Source of the DNA: Prevotellaceae bacterium
Lineage (GTDB): Bacteria; Bacteroidota; Bacteroidia; Bacteroidales; UBA932
Direction: 5' to 3'
Assembly: GCA_031279735.1 (NCBI GenBank)
Contig: JAITHX010000224.1
Location: forward strand, 1 to 12,143
DNA: 12,143 bases
Of this stretch, positions 1-6,825 are shown one piece after another. Each line of letters opens with the position of its first letter. The first letter of the stretch is position 1. The notes under the pieces are model-generated. The model had not been told where the DNA came from. It did not search any database and saw nothing but the letters and a program-made list of their open reading frames with translations. Both the position numbers and the translations under genes were made by a program.

Positions 1-60
1 CGCATTCAGCGCGATACGGTCTATGCTCGCGGCACCTCCGACCATAACGCCCTGAAACAA
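1..60. other. Window edge, possible gene fragment (strand unresolved)
   Basis: The 60 bases before the first repeats have coding-like composition but cannot be assigned. On the + strand, frame 1 is open from the edge to a stop at 184-186, though it runs through the tandem repeats, and frame 2 stops at 53-55. On the - strand a short open stretch reads GVMVGGAASIDRIALNA towards the edge, with an in-frame stop at 75-73. It could therefore be the 3' end of a gene entering from the left, or the start or remnant of one leaving on the - strand. No family is claimed. Confidence 0.2.
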
Positions 61-81
61 GCCTCGCTGTCGTCATTTCTT

Positions 82-133
82 CGTTCATCCTTCGCTCATC
101 CTTCGCTCATCCTTCGTTCATCCTTCGTTCTCC
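82..133. repeat. 11-bp tandem repeat array
   Basis: Four consecutive copies of CG(T/C)TCATCCTT fill 82-125, and a partial fifth (CGTTCTCC) follows. The array lies between GTCGTCATTTC (69-79) and the loosely complementary GGAACGACGAT (141-151). The block may therefore be a degenerate hairpin-type intergenic repeat carrying an internal tandem array. On the - strand it reads as repeated GAACGAAGGATG-like words. No coding function is inferred. Confidence 0.75.
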
Positions 134-168
134 CGCGCTCGGAACGACGATATGCTCCTCGGCATTTA

Positions 169-186
169 GGGATGTGTTATAAATAA
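169..186. repeat. Dispersed 18-bp motif, copy 1
   Basis: GGGATGTGTTATAAATAA differs at one base from the motif that terminates the palindromic element upstream of pbpC (4238-4255, and inverted at 4357-4374). A diverged form is at 4144-4161. Here no matching inverted partner or internal palindrome follows, so this looks like a solitary end or remnant of the same element family. Confidence 0.6.
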
Positions 187-277
187 CTTCATAACTCCAG
201 AAGTCTCGCAAACCGGATTGTCGCATTTTTTCTGCAAAACTGTTAATCGAAATGACCTGCGGACGGCGGGGAGATTC

Positions 278-470
278 GGGGAGCGTTCGGGAGATGGAAC
301 AGATTGCGGGTCAAGCCCGCAATGACCGTCCGGCCGAAGGGAGCGTTCGGGAGGCGAGCGGGACGGCAGGACACGGACGAACGGACGAATAGACGGCCGG
401 AACGCTCCCTTCGGCCGGACGGTCATTGCGGGCTTGACCCGCAATCTGTTCCATCTCCCGAACGCTCCCC
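278..470. repeat. Perfect 71-bp inverted repeat (51-nt loop)
   Basis: Bases 278-348 are the exact reverse complement of 400-470, with 349-399 between them. Each arm contains an inner small palindrome, TTGCGGGTCAAGCCCGCAA, and ends in GGGAGCGTT-type words. The inner GCGGGTCAAGCCCGC core resembles a short palindromic word that recurs widely in bacterial intergenic DNA. A weaker relative, TGCGGGTCAAGCCCTCAAGA, occurs at 9516-9535. Open frames through this block on both strands are by-products of the repeat. A transcript would fold into a very stable hairpin. Confidence 0.9.
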
Positions 471-476
471 GACTGT

Positions 477-585
477 CGTAATTCGTAATTCGTAATTGAT
501 ACGTCCGAAGCCGGCCGTAATTCGTAATTCGTAATTCGTAATTGATCCGAAGCCGGCCGTAATTCGTAATTCGTAATTCGTAATT
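477..585. repeat. CGTAATT heptamer array (3+4+4 copies)
   Basis: Three blocks of perfect CGTAATT heptamers (477-497, 516-543 and 558-585) are separated by spacers of 18 and 14 bp. Both spacers contain TCCGAAGCCGGC, and the first also carries ATACGTCCGAA. The same heptamer and the same ATACGTCCGAA spacer build the large palindrome at 2596-2957, so the two arrays are relatives on either side of the VWA gene. Here all blocks have one orientation, so there is no palindrome. The array ends about 85 bp before the VWA start. Confidence 0.9.
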
Positions 586-669
586 GATTATTGCGCGGCA
601 CGAAATTTGACATGACGACATTATTGAAATTAAAAAGTAAAGTATCGTTACATTAAACACTTATTAATC

Positions 670-705
670 ATGAAAACAACAGCTATAATGAAAACAACAG
701 CTATA
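670..705 (+). repeat. Exact 18-bp tandem duplication at the gene start
   Basis: ATGAAAACAACAGCTATA occurs twice back to back (670-687 and 688-705), giving MKTTAIMKTTAI. Either ATG gives a complete signal peptide. The shorter form, MKTTAISAVM followed by the Leu run, is the more typical length. Just downstream, six CTG codons in a row (718-735) plus CTC encode the hydrophobic core. That is a second slippage-prone tract within the same signal peptide. Confidence 0.95.
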
Positions 706-2607
706 AGCGCAGTCATGCTGCTGCTGCTGCTGCTGCTCGCCGCGACGGGCGCGAATGCCCGAACTATCACGGTGAAGGGAAAGGTGACGGATGCCGATTC
801 AAAGAAAGCCATAGCAGCCTGCAAGGTGTCCGTCGCGGGAAATCGGCTCGGAACAACTGCCGACGGAAACGGCGTCTATTCCATTTCAGTGTCCGAAGGC
901 GACACTCTCGTTTTCGCCTGCGAAGGCTATTTTACGGAGAAAATCGCGGCGAATCGGAAAACGATAGACGTCGCCTTGATGCCGGAGGCGGAAGTTCTGA
1001 TAGCGAGGCTTCGTCTGCAGAATGAGACGCTGGATGAGACGCTGAATACGCCGGAGATGGCGGACAGGACGGAGAGGACGATGGAGATGAGGATGGAATC
1101 GGATGAATCCCGTCCCGTCGCGCTAAAACTGAGCCGTCCGGCAGCCTCCCGTTCGGTCGGTTCGATTATTGCATACGGCGCGCGGGCAAACACCGAAGAA
1201 TACGGCGCGAAGAAGGAAAACCGCTTCAGGTTTGCTTCCGAAGAGCCGCTTTCCACTTTTTCTATCGACGTGGACGCCGCATCCTACGCCAATGTGCGCA
1301 GATTCGTGAACGAGGGACAGATGCCCCCTAAAAACGCCGTTCGCGCGGAAGAGATGATAAACTACTTTTCGTATGACTATGCCGCGCCCGACGGCAAGGA
1401 TCCGGTGAGGATTTCCGCCGAAACGGACGAATGTCCGTGGAACAGGCGGCACAGACTCGTTCGCGTGGGGCTAAAGGCTCGCGAAATTCCGTCAGCAAAG
1501 CTTCCTCCTTCCAATTTCGTCTTTCTGATAGACGTTTCGGGGTCGATGTCGGGACCCGGACGGCTGGGATTAGTCAAGTCGTCGCTCAAGCTGCTGACGA
1601 ACAATCTGCGCGAAGCCGACAGAGTAGCTATCGTCGTTTATGCCGGCTCGGCAGGCGAAGTCCTTCCCTCGACCTCCGGCGGCGACAAACAGAAAATCCG
1701 CGAAGCGCTCGACAAACTCGAAGCCGGAGGCTCGACCGCCGGCGGAGCAGGCATCGCGCTGGCATACCGGACAGCGCGGCAAAACTTCATGAAGGAAGGG
1801 AACAACAGAGTGATTCTCTGCACCGACGGCGACTTCAACGTCGGCATATCCTCCGTCGCCGAGCTGGAGAGCCTCATAGAGAGCGAACGCCGGTCGGGAG
1901 TGTTCCTCACCGTTCTGGGCTACGGCATGGGCAACTACAAGGACAGCCGCATGCAGGCGCTCGCCGAAAAGGGCAACGGCAACCACGCCTACATCGACAA
2001 TCTGCAGGAAGCGAACAAAGTGCTGGTAAGCGAATTTGGAGGAACGATGCACGCGGTGGCGAAGGACGTGAAGCTGCAAATCGAGTTCAATCCCGAACAC
2101 GTGCAAGCCTACCGTCTCGTCGGCTACGAAAGCCGCCTCCTGAACAACGAGGACTTCAACGACGACACCAAAGATGCGGGCGAAATGGGCGCAGGACACT
2201 GCGTGACCGCCTTCTACGAAATAGTGCCGCCCGGAGTTGAATTTGCCGGCGCTGGCAAAGTCGATCCCCTGAAGTATCAAAAGCCGAAGAAGGAATCGAC
2301 CGGCAAACCCCAATACTCCGGTTCGAAGGAAATGCTCACGATTAAACTGAGATACAAACAGCCCGACGGCAACGCGAGCGAAAAAACAGAACTCCCGGTC
2401 ATCGACGAAAAAACGAACGCCGTATCGTCCGACTTCCGTTTTGCGGCGGCGGTCGCCATGCTGGCTCAATTGCTGAGCGATTCGGAGTTTAAAGCCGATG
2501 CAACCTACGATAAGGTGATCGACCTCGCCAAAACCGCCCTGAACAACGACGAACGGGGATATAGACGCGAGTTTGTGCGGCTGGCGGAAACCGTTGGTCA
2601 ATTATGA
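670..2607 (+). CDS. Secreted VWA-domain protein, YfbK-type, with CarboxypepD_reg-like N-domain
   Basis: The product is a 645-residue exported protein with a von Willebrand factor A domain. A signal peptide covers about residues 1-30 (seven-Leu core, likely cleavage after ANA). A carboxypeptidase-regulatory-like beta domain follows at about 33-104, starting ITVKGKVTDADSKKAI. A linker leads to the conserved VWF N-terminal region (about 185-265, STFSIDVDAASYANVRRF). The VWA fold starts near 282, with an intact metal-binding MIDAS: D288-V-S290-G-S292, Thr356 in GGSTAGG, and LCTDGDFN around 386-388. The C-terminal part matches the YfbK/DUF3520 type and ends NDERGYRREFVRLAETVGQL. VWA proteins usually bind protein partners through a metal ion, and the partner here is unknown. 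The first 18 bp are duplicated exactly, so ATG 670 and ATG 688 are both possible starts. The stop codon lies inside the downstream repeat. I see no good TAnnTTTG promoter upstream. Confidence 0.93.
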   Translation: MKTTAIMKTTAISAVMLLLLLLLAATGANARTITVKGKVTDADSKKAIAACKVSVAGNRLGTTADGNGVYSISVSEGDTLVFACEGYFTEKIAANRKTIDVALMPEAEVLIARLRLQNETLDETLNTPEMADRTERTMEMRMESDESRPVALKLSRPAASRSVGSIIAYGARANTEEYGAKKENRFRFASEEPLSTFSIDVDAASYANVRRFVNEGQMPPKNAVRAEEMINYFSYDYAAPDGKDPVRISAETDECPWNRRHRLVRVGLKAREIPSAKLPPSNFVFLIDVSGSMSGPGRLGLVKSSLKLLTNNLREADRVAIVVYAGSAGEVLPSTSGGDKQKIREALDKLEAGGSTAGGAGIALAYRTARQNFMKEGNNRVILCTDGDFNVGISSVAELESLIESERRSGVFLTVLGYGMGNYKDSRMQALAEKGNGNHAYIDNLQEANKVLVSEFGGTMHAVAKDVKLQIEFNPEHVQAYRLVGYESRLLNNEDFNDDTKDAGEMGAGHCVTAFYEIVPPGVEFAGAGKVDPLKYQKPKKESTGKPQYSGSKEMLTIKLRYKQPDGNASEKTELPVIDEKTNAVSSDFRFAAAVAMLAQLLSDSEFKADATYDKVIDLAKTALNNDERGYRREFVRLAETVGQL

Positions 2608-2957
2608 ATTATGAATTATAAATTATGAATTGCCTGACGGACGTATGGTCAATTACGAATTACGCCTTGTCAATTACGAATTACGAATTACGCCTTGTCA
2701 ATTACTAATTACGAATTACGCCATTCGGACGTATGGTCAATTACGAATTACGAATTACGCCTTGGTGTAATTTCGTAATTCGTAATTCGTAATTCGTAAT
2801 TGACCATACGTCCGAATGGCGTAATTCGTAATTCGTAATTCGTAATTGACAAGGCGTAATTCGTAATTCGTAATTCGTAATTGACAAGGCGTAATTCGTA
2901 ATTGACCATACGTCCGAATGGCAATTCTTAATTCTTAATTTTTAATTCTTAATTTCC
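2596..2957. repeat. Modular heptamer palindrome, 362 bp
   Basis: The left arm (2596-2763) reads GGTC, five AT-rich heptamers (AATTATG type, last AATTGCC), a 12-bp spacer ending GGACGTAT, then GGTC-(AATTACG)x2-CCTT, GTC-x3-CCTT, GTC-x3 (one unit AATTACT), CCATTCGGACGTAT and GGTC-x3-CCTT. The right arm (2774-2957) carries the same modules in reverse-complement order with 4, 4, 4 and 2 heptamers, closing with five AATTCTT-type heptamers. The centre is about 2764-2773 (GGTGTAATTT). The arms thus match module by module and differ mainly in heptamer copy number. The block fills most of the 480-bp gap between the VWA and Kelch genes. Its first bases encode the last two residues and the stop of the VWA gene. 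A transcript could form a long hairpin, which may end or stabilise the VWA mRNA. Confidence 0.93.
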
Positions 2958-3043
2958 GAAGGGTATTTAATCCTTTGTGACATTGAAACGTCTATAAGGA
3001 CATGTTGCCGGCGAGCGTCGGAGACGGAATGAAAAAAAAGTGA

Positions 3044-3051
3044 TATATTTG
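3044..3051 (+). promoter_or_regulatory. Probable -7 element for the Kelch lipoprotein gene
   Basis: TATATTTG followed by C fits the Bacteroidota -7 consensus TAnnTTTG and lies 38 bp before the chosen ATG at 3090. No convincing TTTG -33 element is found 19-21 bp upstream, so the call rests on the -7 box and its position alone. Confidence 0.5.
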
Positions 3052-3089
3052 CACGATTTTGTAATTTAAAAATTAAAGATATAAATGTG

Positions 3090-4139
3090 ATGAAAATCAG
3101 AAAAAAGTGTGTACTACTACTGAGTGCGGCGGTAATTACGGGAACAGTGTGCGGATGCGGGTCCAAGGCGGAAGAAGCCCTGCTGGGCAATTGGACTACA
3201 TTGGGCGACTTCGACGGATCCGCCAGAAACGGCGCCGTAGGTTTCGTTATAGGCGATGCAGCTTACGTTTGTTTGGGTTACAATGACAAATACAAGAATC
3301 TACGCGATTTATACAAATACGATCCCGTGAACAAGACGTGGACGAAAAAGGAAGCGTTCCCCGGTGCTCCGCGTCACAGCGCCACAGCTTTCGTTGTCAA
3401 CGGCAAAGGCTACGTCGGACTTGGCTACGACGGCACTTTCTATTACGACGATTTCTGGGAATACGACCCCGTCCGCGATCAGTGGGATTCCGTGACTGCC
3501 CTCTTCCCCGGAGGAGCGCGCTACGGAGCGGCATCAGCATCAGCCAATGGCAAAGGATACGTCGGCACCGGATGGGACGGAGGAAACGTCATCAAGGACT
3601 TCTATTCCTTCACTCCCGGCTCGGAACGCGGCACCGGAACATGGGCGGAAACTTCGGGCTACGAAGGATCGAAGCGACAGGGCGGATGCACTTTCGTTAT
3701 CGGCAAGTATATCTATCTGTTCGGCGGCGTGACCAACGGCGGCAATCCCACCGACATGCTGCGCTACGACGTTACGGCCGACAAGTGGGAGAAAGTGCTC
3801 GACCTGAGAAATACCGACAAGACTTCGGACGACGATAAATACGACAACATATCGAGAGCCTACGCCTGCACTTTCGTTATCAATGGAAAAGGCTATGTGA
3901 CTCTGGGCAGAAAAAGCAGTTCCTATTCATCGTCAACCTACGAATACGATCCTTCCGCCAACAAATGGACCGAAAGAACATCGTTTTCCAGAGCCACGAG
4001 GGAAGGCGCCGTTTCGTTCTCGCTGAGCGAAACGTCCAAATCCAGAGGCTTCGTCATGCTCGGCTTAAGCAGCAATACCCGCTTCGACGACTTCTTCGAG
4101 TTCTTCCCCACAGTGGACAATAATACATACGACGACTGA
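3090..4139 (+). CDS. Kelch-type beta-propeller lipoprotein
   Basis: The product is a 349-residue predicted lipoprotein forming a six-bladed Kelch/galactose-oxidase-like propeller. After a basic, hydrophobic signal (residues 1-20), VCGC supplies a lipobox with Cys23 as the likely lipidated residue. The following GSKAEE has the charged character of Bacteroidota surface-export signals, so surface exposure is possible (inference). Six blades recur at about 51-90, 100-136, 150-187, 200-237, 260-296 and 308-342. Each has a GKGYVGLG-like strand, then Y-(E/K)-Y-D-P and a Trp (e.g. YKYDPVNKTW, WEYDPVRDQW, YEYDPSANKW). Such propellers bind ligands or glycans, and no catalytic residues are evident. The open frame could begin with GTG at 3087, but ATG 3090 follows at once and gives the better signal peptide. 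The gene stands alone between two palindromic blocks. Confidence 0.87.
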   Translation: MKIRKKCVLLLSAAVITGTVCGCGSKAEEALLGNWTTLGDFDGSARNGAVGFVIGDAAYVCLGYNDKYKNLRDLYKYDPVNKTWTKKEAFPGAPRHSATAFVVNGKGYVGLGYDGTFYYDDFWEYDPVRDQWDSVTALFPGGARYGAASASANGKGYVGTGWDGGNVIKDFYSFTPGSERGTGTWAETSGYEGSKRQGGCTFVIGKYIYLFGGVTNGGNPTDMLRYDVTADKWEKVLDLRNTDKTSDDDKYDNISRAYACTFVINGKGYVTLGRKSSSYSSSTYEYDPSANKWTERTSFSRATREGAVSFSLSETSKSRGFVMLGLSSNTRFDDFFEFFPTVDNNTYDD

Positions 4140-4143
4140 TTAA

Positions 4144-4375
4144 AGGATGTGCTATAAATAGAGTAGCACACGGATGACGCAGATTTACGCGGATTCAAAT
4201 CTGCGTCATCTGCGTCATCTGCGTGCTAAGTTATTTAGGGATGTGTTAGAAATAATTTAGCACGCAGATGACACAGATGACGCAGATTCGACAGATTCAA
4301 ATCTGCGTCATCTGTGTCATCTGTGTGCTAAAAACCCGAACTGCATCCCTTCTAAGTTATTTCTAACACATCCCT
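4144..4375. repeat. Two nested palindromes with AGGGATGTGTTA ends
   Basis: Two related hairpins lie in tandem. The first (4164-4228) and second (4258-4330) both begin TAGCAC and end GTGCTA, and both are built of 9-bp CAGATGACG-type units. The right arm of the first has one more unit than its left arm. The second is bracketed by a perfect 19-bp inverted repeat, AGGGATGTGTTAGAAATAA at 4237-4255 and its complement at 4357-4375. The first has only a diverged left copy (4144-4161). The layout suggests one complete MITE-like unit (4237-4375, 139 bp) next to a partial one. It fills the space between the Kelch gene and pbpC, ending 20 bp before the pbpC start, and could terminate the upstream transcript. 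Confidence 0.88.
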
Positions 4376-4395
4376 TAACCCTTTGCAATGCGGCA

Positions 4396-6759
4396 ATGAA
4401 ACAGATGTCGAAACTTAAACGTCAGCTTATCCTTGCGGCGTATTTCGTTGCGGCGGCGTTCCTTTGCTCTCCCCTCGACCTGCCCGACGCGCCCTATTCC
4501 ACCGTCATCGAATCGGCCGACGGGGAGCTGCTCGGAGCGGCGATAGCTTCCGACGGTCAGTGGCGTTTCCCGCCGGGCGACGCGCCTCTGCCCGAAGCGT
4601 ATTGCTCCGCGCTCGTGACTTTCGAGGACAAGAGGTTTTATTCCCATCAGGGAGTCGATCCGGGCGCTGTGGTTCGCGCACTGCTCCGAAATCTGAAGAG
4701 CGGCAAGACGGTGGAAGGGGGCAGCACTCTCACTATGCAAACGGTGCGCCTCATGCGCAGAGGACGGAAACGCAGCGTGACGGAAAAGATCGTCGAAGCC
4801 CTGACAGCTCTGAAACTCGAAGCGAGGATGAGCAAGCGGGAGATTCTGGAACTCTACGCCGCCAATGCTCCGTTCGGGGGCAATGTGGTGGGGATAGAGG
4901 CGGCGGCGTGGAGATACTTCGGTCGTCAGGCGGCGGAACTCTCGCACGCCGAAGCCGCCATGCTCGCCGTGCTTCCCAATGCTCCGGCGCTGATCCACCC
5001 CGCCAGAAACAGAATGGCTCTCGAAAAGAAGCGCAACTTTCTGCTCGACAAAATGGCGGCAAAAGGGCTTCTCGACGCCGAATCCCGCGATCTGGCAAAG
5101 GCTGAACCTCTGCCCGAATCCCCGCTTCCTCTGCCCCGCGCGGCTCCTCATCTGCTCGACAAGATAGTCGCCGCTCGCGGGGGGCAGCGAACCGCAACCA
5201 CGCTTTCGGCACAGCTCCAGCGTGCAGTGACCGCAGTGACGGAAAACCACGTTCGCGGATTCAAATCCAATCTCGTGCACAATGCGGCGGCGATAGTGGC
5301 GGAGGTGGAAAGCGGGAACGTGCTTGCCTACGTCGGCAACGTGGTTCGCGACAACAGTCTTCACGGAGGCAATGTGGATGTGGTCTCGGCGCTGCGCAGC
5401 ACGGGCAGCGTGCTGAAGCCTTTTCTGTTTGCCGCAATGCTTGATGCAGGCGAAATTCTGCCCGGCGCGCTCGTTTCCGACATTCCGTTTCACCTTGCGG
5501 GCTTTTCGCCCCAGAATTTCAACCGTTCCTACGACGGGGCTGTTGCCGCCAGCGAGGTGCTGCAACGCTCGCTGAACGTGCCTTCGGTGAGGATGCTTGC
5601 CGACTACGGCGTGGAACGTTTTCATCTCCTTCTGAAGGATGCCGGAATGACCGCGCTCGACAAGCCTCCGATGCACTACGGACTGTCGCTCATTCTGGGC
5701 GGCGCCGAAGGGAGGCTGATCGACATGGCGGGGATGTATGCGGACATGGCGCGCATCGTGAACCGTTTTGCCGGAAACGACGGACGCTACTGCCCCGACG
5801 ACAGAAAGAAACTGAATTACATTCTGCGGCGGGCTGAATCCGCGCCCGATCCCGCGAAAAGCAGACGCTACTCCTCGACGGGTCTCATCGGGGCGGCGGC
5901 GACATATCTGACTCTCGAAACCCTCTCGGAACTGAACCGTCCGGAGGAGGAATCGTCGTGGATGCTTTTTTCGTCGGGGCGGCGAATTGCGTGGAAAACG
6001 GGAACGAGCTACGGGAACAGGGATGCGTGGTCGATCGGGGTGACGCCCGATTATGTCGTTGCCGCGTGGGTTGGCAACGCATCGGGCGAAGGACGGCCAA
6101 TGCTCACGGGAGTAAGCTATGCCGCCCCTCTGATGTTCGAGCTGTTCAATCTGCTTCCACATTCGGGCCGGCGCTTCGAGCCGCCATACGACGAGATGGC
6201 GCGCATAGCAGTCTGTCGCGAAAGCGGTCACCGTGCCGGCGAACATTGCGCGGAGCGAGATTCCGTCTGGGTTCCGGAGGCTGGACTGGAGACATCCGTA
6301 TGTCCGTATCACCGACTCGTGCACCTCGACGCCGAAGAACGCTTTCGGGTAAACAGCTCCTGCTATCCTCCGCACGAAATGGTACACCGGTCGTGGTTCG
6401 TCCTCCCTCCGGCGCAGGAATGGTACTACCGGCGACGACACGTGAGCTACCGTTCGCTTCCTCCCGCCGACCCGCGCTGCACGCTCGACGAAACGTTGCC
6501 CATGCAGATGATCTATCCGATGCGCGGCGTGGCAGTGATGCCCGCACGACAGATAGACGGCAGGAAGGGAAAGATAGCGATGCGCGCAGCCCACAACAGA
6601 ACCGGCTCGACCGTCTATTGGCACATCGACGACCAGTACATTGGCGAAACGACCGATAATCATCAGCTGGCATATCTTCCCGCCCCCGGCGCGCATCGCC
6701 TCACGCTGATAGACGACGAGGGATATTCGCTCGAATTTCCGTTCGAGGTTCTGGAATGA
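4396..6759 (+). CDS. pbpC: Penicillin-binding protein 1C (bifunctional glycosyltransferase/transpeptidase-like)
   Basis: The product is a 787-residue class A PBP of the 1C type, about the usual length. It would act in peptidoglycan synthesis at the outer face of the inner membrane. A signal anchor at about 9-25 leads into a GT51 transglycosylase domain (about 60-240) with the catalytic EDKRFYSHQGVD (Glu77) and GGSTLTMQ (108-115). The penicillin-binding domain (about 290-590) has all three motifs: S338-VLK341, S392-L-N394 and K534-T-G536. The conserved LPPAQEWYYRRRH stretch (about 670-682) and a C-terminal BiPBP_C beta domain (about 700-787, ending GYSLEFPFEVLE) identify the 1C subtype. ATG 4396 is chosen because the earlier ATG at 4388 meets a stop after three codons. 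No alpha-2-macroglobulin gene, a common partner of pbpC, is adjacent. The TTAACCCTTTGC just upstream resembles a -7 box but has the wrong spacing. Confidence 0.95.
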   Translation: MKQMSKLKRQLILAAYFVAAAFLCSPLDLPDAPYSTVIESADGELLGAAIASDGQWRFPPGDAPLPEAYCSALVTFEDKRFYSHQGVDPGAVVRALLRNLKSGKTVEGGSTLTMQTVRLMRRGRKRSVTEKIVEALTALKLEARMSKREILELYAANAPFGGNVVGIEAAAWRYFGRQAAELSHAEAAMLAVLPNAPALIHPARNRMALEKKRNFLLDKMAAKGLLDAESRDLAKAEPLPESPLPLPRAAPHLLDKIVAARGGQRTATTLSAQLQRAVTAVTENHVRGFKSNLVHNAAAIVAEVESGNVLAYVGNVVRDNSLHGGNVDVVSALRSTGSVLKPFLFAAMLDAGEILPGALVSDIPFHLAGFSPQNFNRSYDGAVAASEVLQRSLNVPSVRMLADYGVERFHLLLKDAGMTALDKPPMHYGLSLILGGAEGRLIDMAGMYADMARIVNRFAGNDGRYCPDDRKKLNYILRRAESAPDPAKSRRYSSTGLIGAAATYLTLETLSELNRPEEESSWMLFSSGRRIAWKTGTSYGNRDAWSIGVTPDYVVAAWVGNASGEGRPMLTGVSYAAPLMFELFNLLPHSGRRFEPPYDEMARIAVCRESGHRAGEHCAERDSVWVPEAGLETSVCPYHRLVHLDAEERFRVNSSCYPPHEMVHRSWFVLPPAQEWYYRRRHVSYRSLPPADPRCTLDETLPMQMIYPMRGVAVMPARQIDGRKGKIAMRAAHNRTGSTVYWHIDDQYIGETTDNHQLAYLPAPGAHRLTLIDDEGYSLEFPFEVLE

Positions 6760-6762
6760 TGT

Positions 6763-6793
6763 TTTGGCAGTTTCAAAAAAATCCATAATTTTG
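6763..6793 (+). promoter_or_regulatory. Bacteroidota-type promoter of the beta-barrel/HU operon
   Basis: TTTG at 6763-6766 and TAATTTTG at 6786-6793 match the -33 (TTTG) and -7 (TAnnTTTG) elements, with a 19-bp spacer. The -7 box is followed by an A/T-rich leader to the ATG at 6826. The -33 box begins 4 bp after the pbpC stop. The two downstream genes therefore have their own promoter and need not depend on pbpC transcription. Confidence 0.8.
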
Positions 6794-6825
6794 CACCACA
6801 AAAAAAAGTTTTAATTAAACGGGTA

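Noticed and set aside
477..585. Possible CRISPR array
   Set aside because: Repeat units are 7 bp in blocks, spacers are near-identical rather than unique, and no cas genes are present.
643..650. TATCGTTA as a -7 box for the VWA gene
   Set aside because: Two mismatches to TAnnTTTG, and the nearest TTG (624-626) is only 16 bp upstream.
166..660. Long open frames on the - strand (to 164 codons) and a 63-codon + frame at 304-495 across the inverted repeat and heptamer array
   Set aside because: They are translations of the repeats, e.g. recurring NYELRITNYGRLR, with no start context or family resemblance.
1431..2601. 269-codon + and 343-codon - frames inside the VWA gene
   Set aside because: They overlap a gene with an intact MIDAS and domain order. 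Their Arg/Ser-rich or Val/Phe-rich composition is typical of shadow frames.
3085..3090. ATG at 3085 as the Kelch gene start
   Set aside because: It is followed at once by TGA. GTG 3087 is possible, but ATG 3090 is the better codon and leaves the signal peptide intact.
4376..4386. TTAACCCTTTGC as the pbpC promoter
   Set aside because: TA and TTTG are four bases apart rather than two, and it is only 10 bp before the start codon.
4375..6801. 808-codon - strand open frame opposite pbpC
   Set aside because: The + frame has all GT51 and transpeptidase motifs. The antisense frame is a GC-rich shadow, rich in His/Arg, without recognisable domains.
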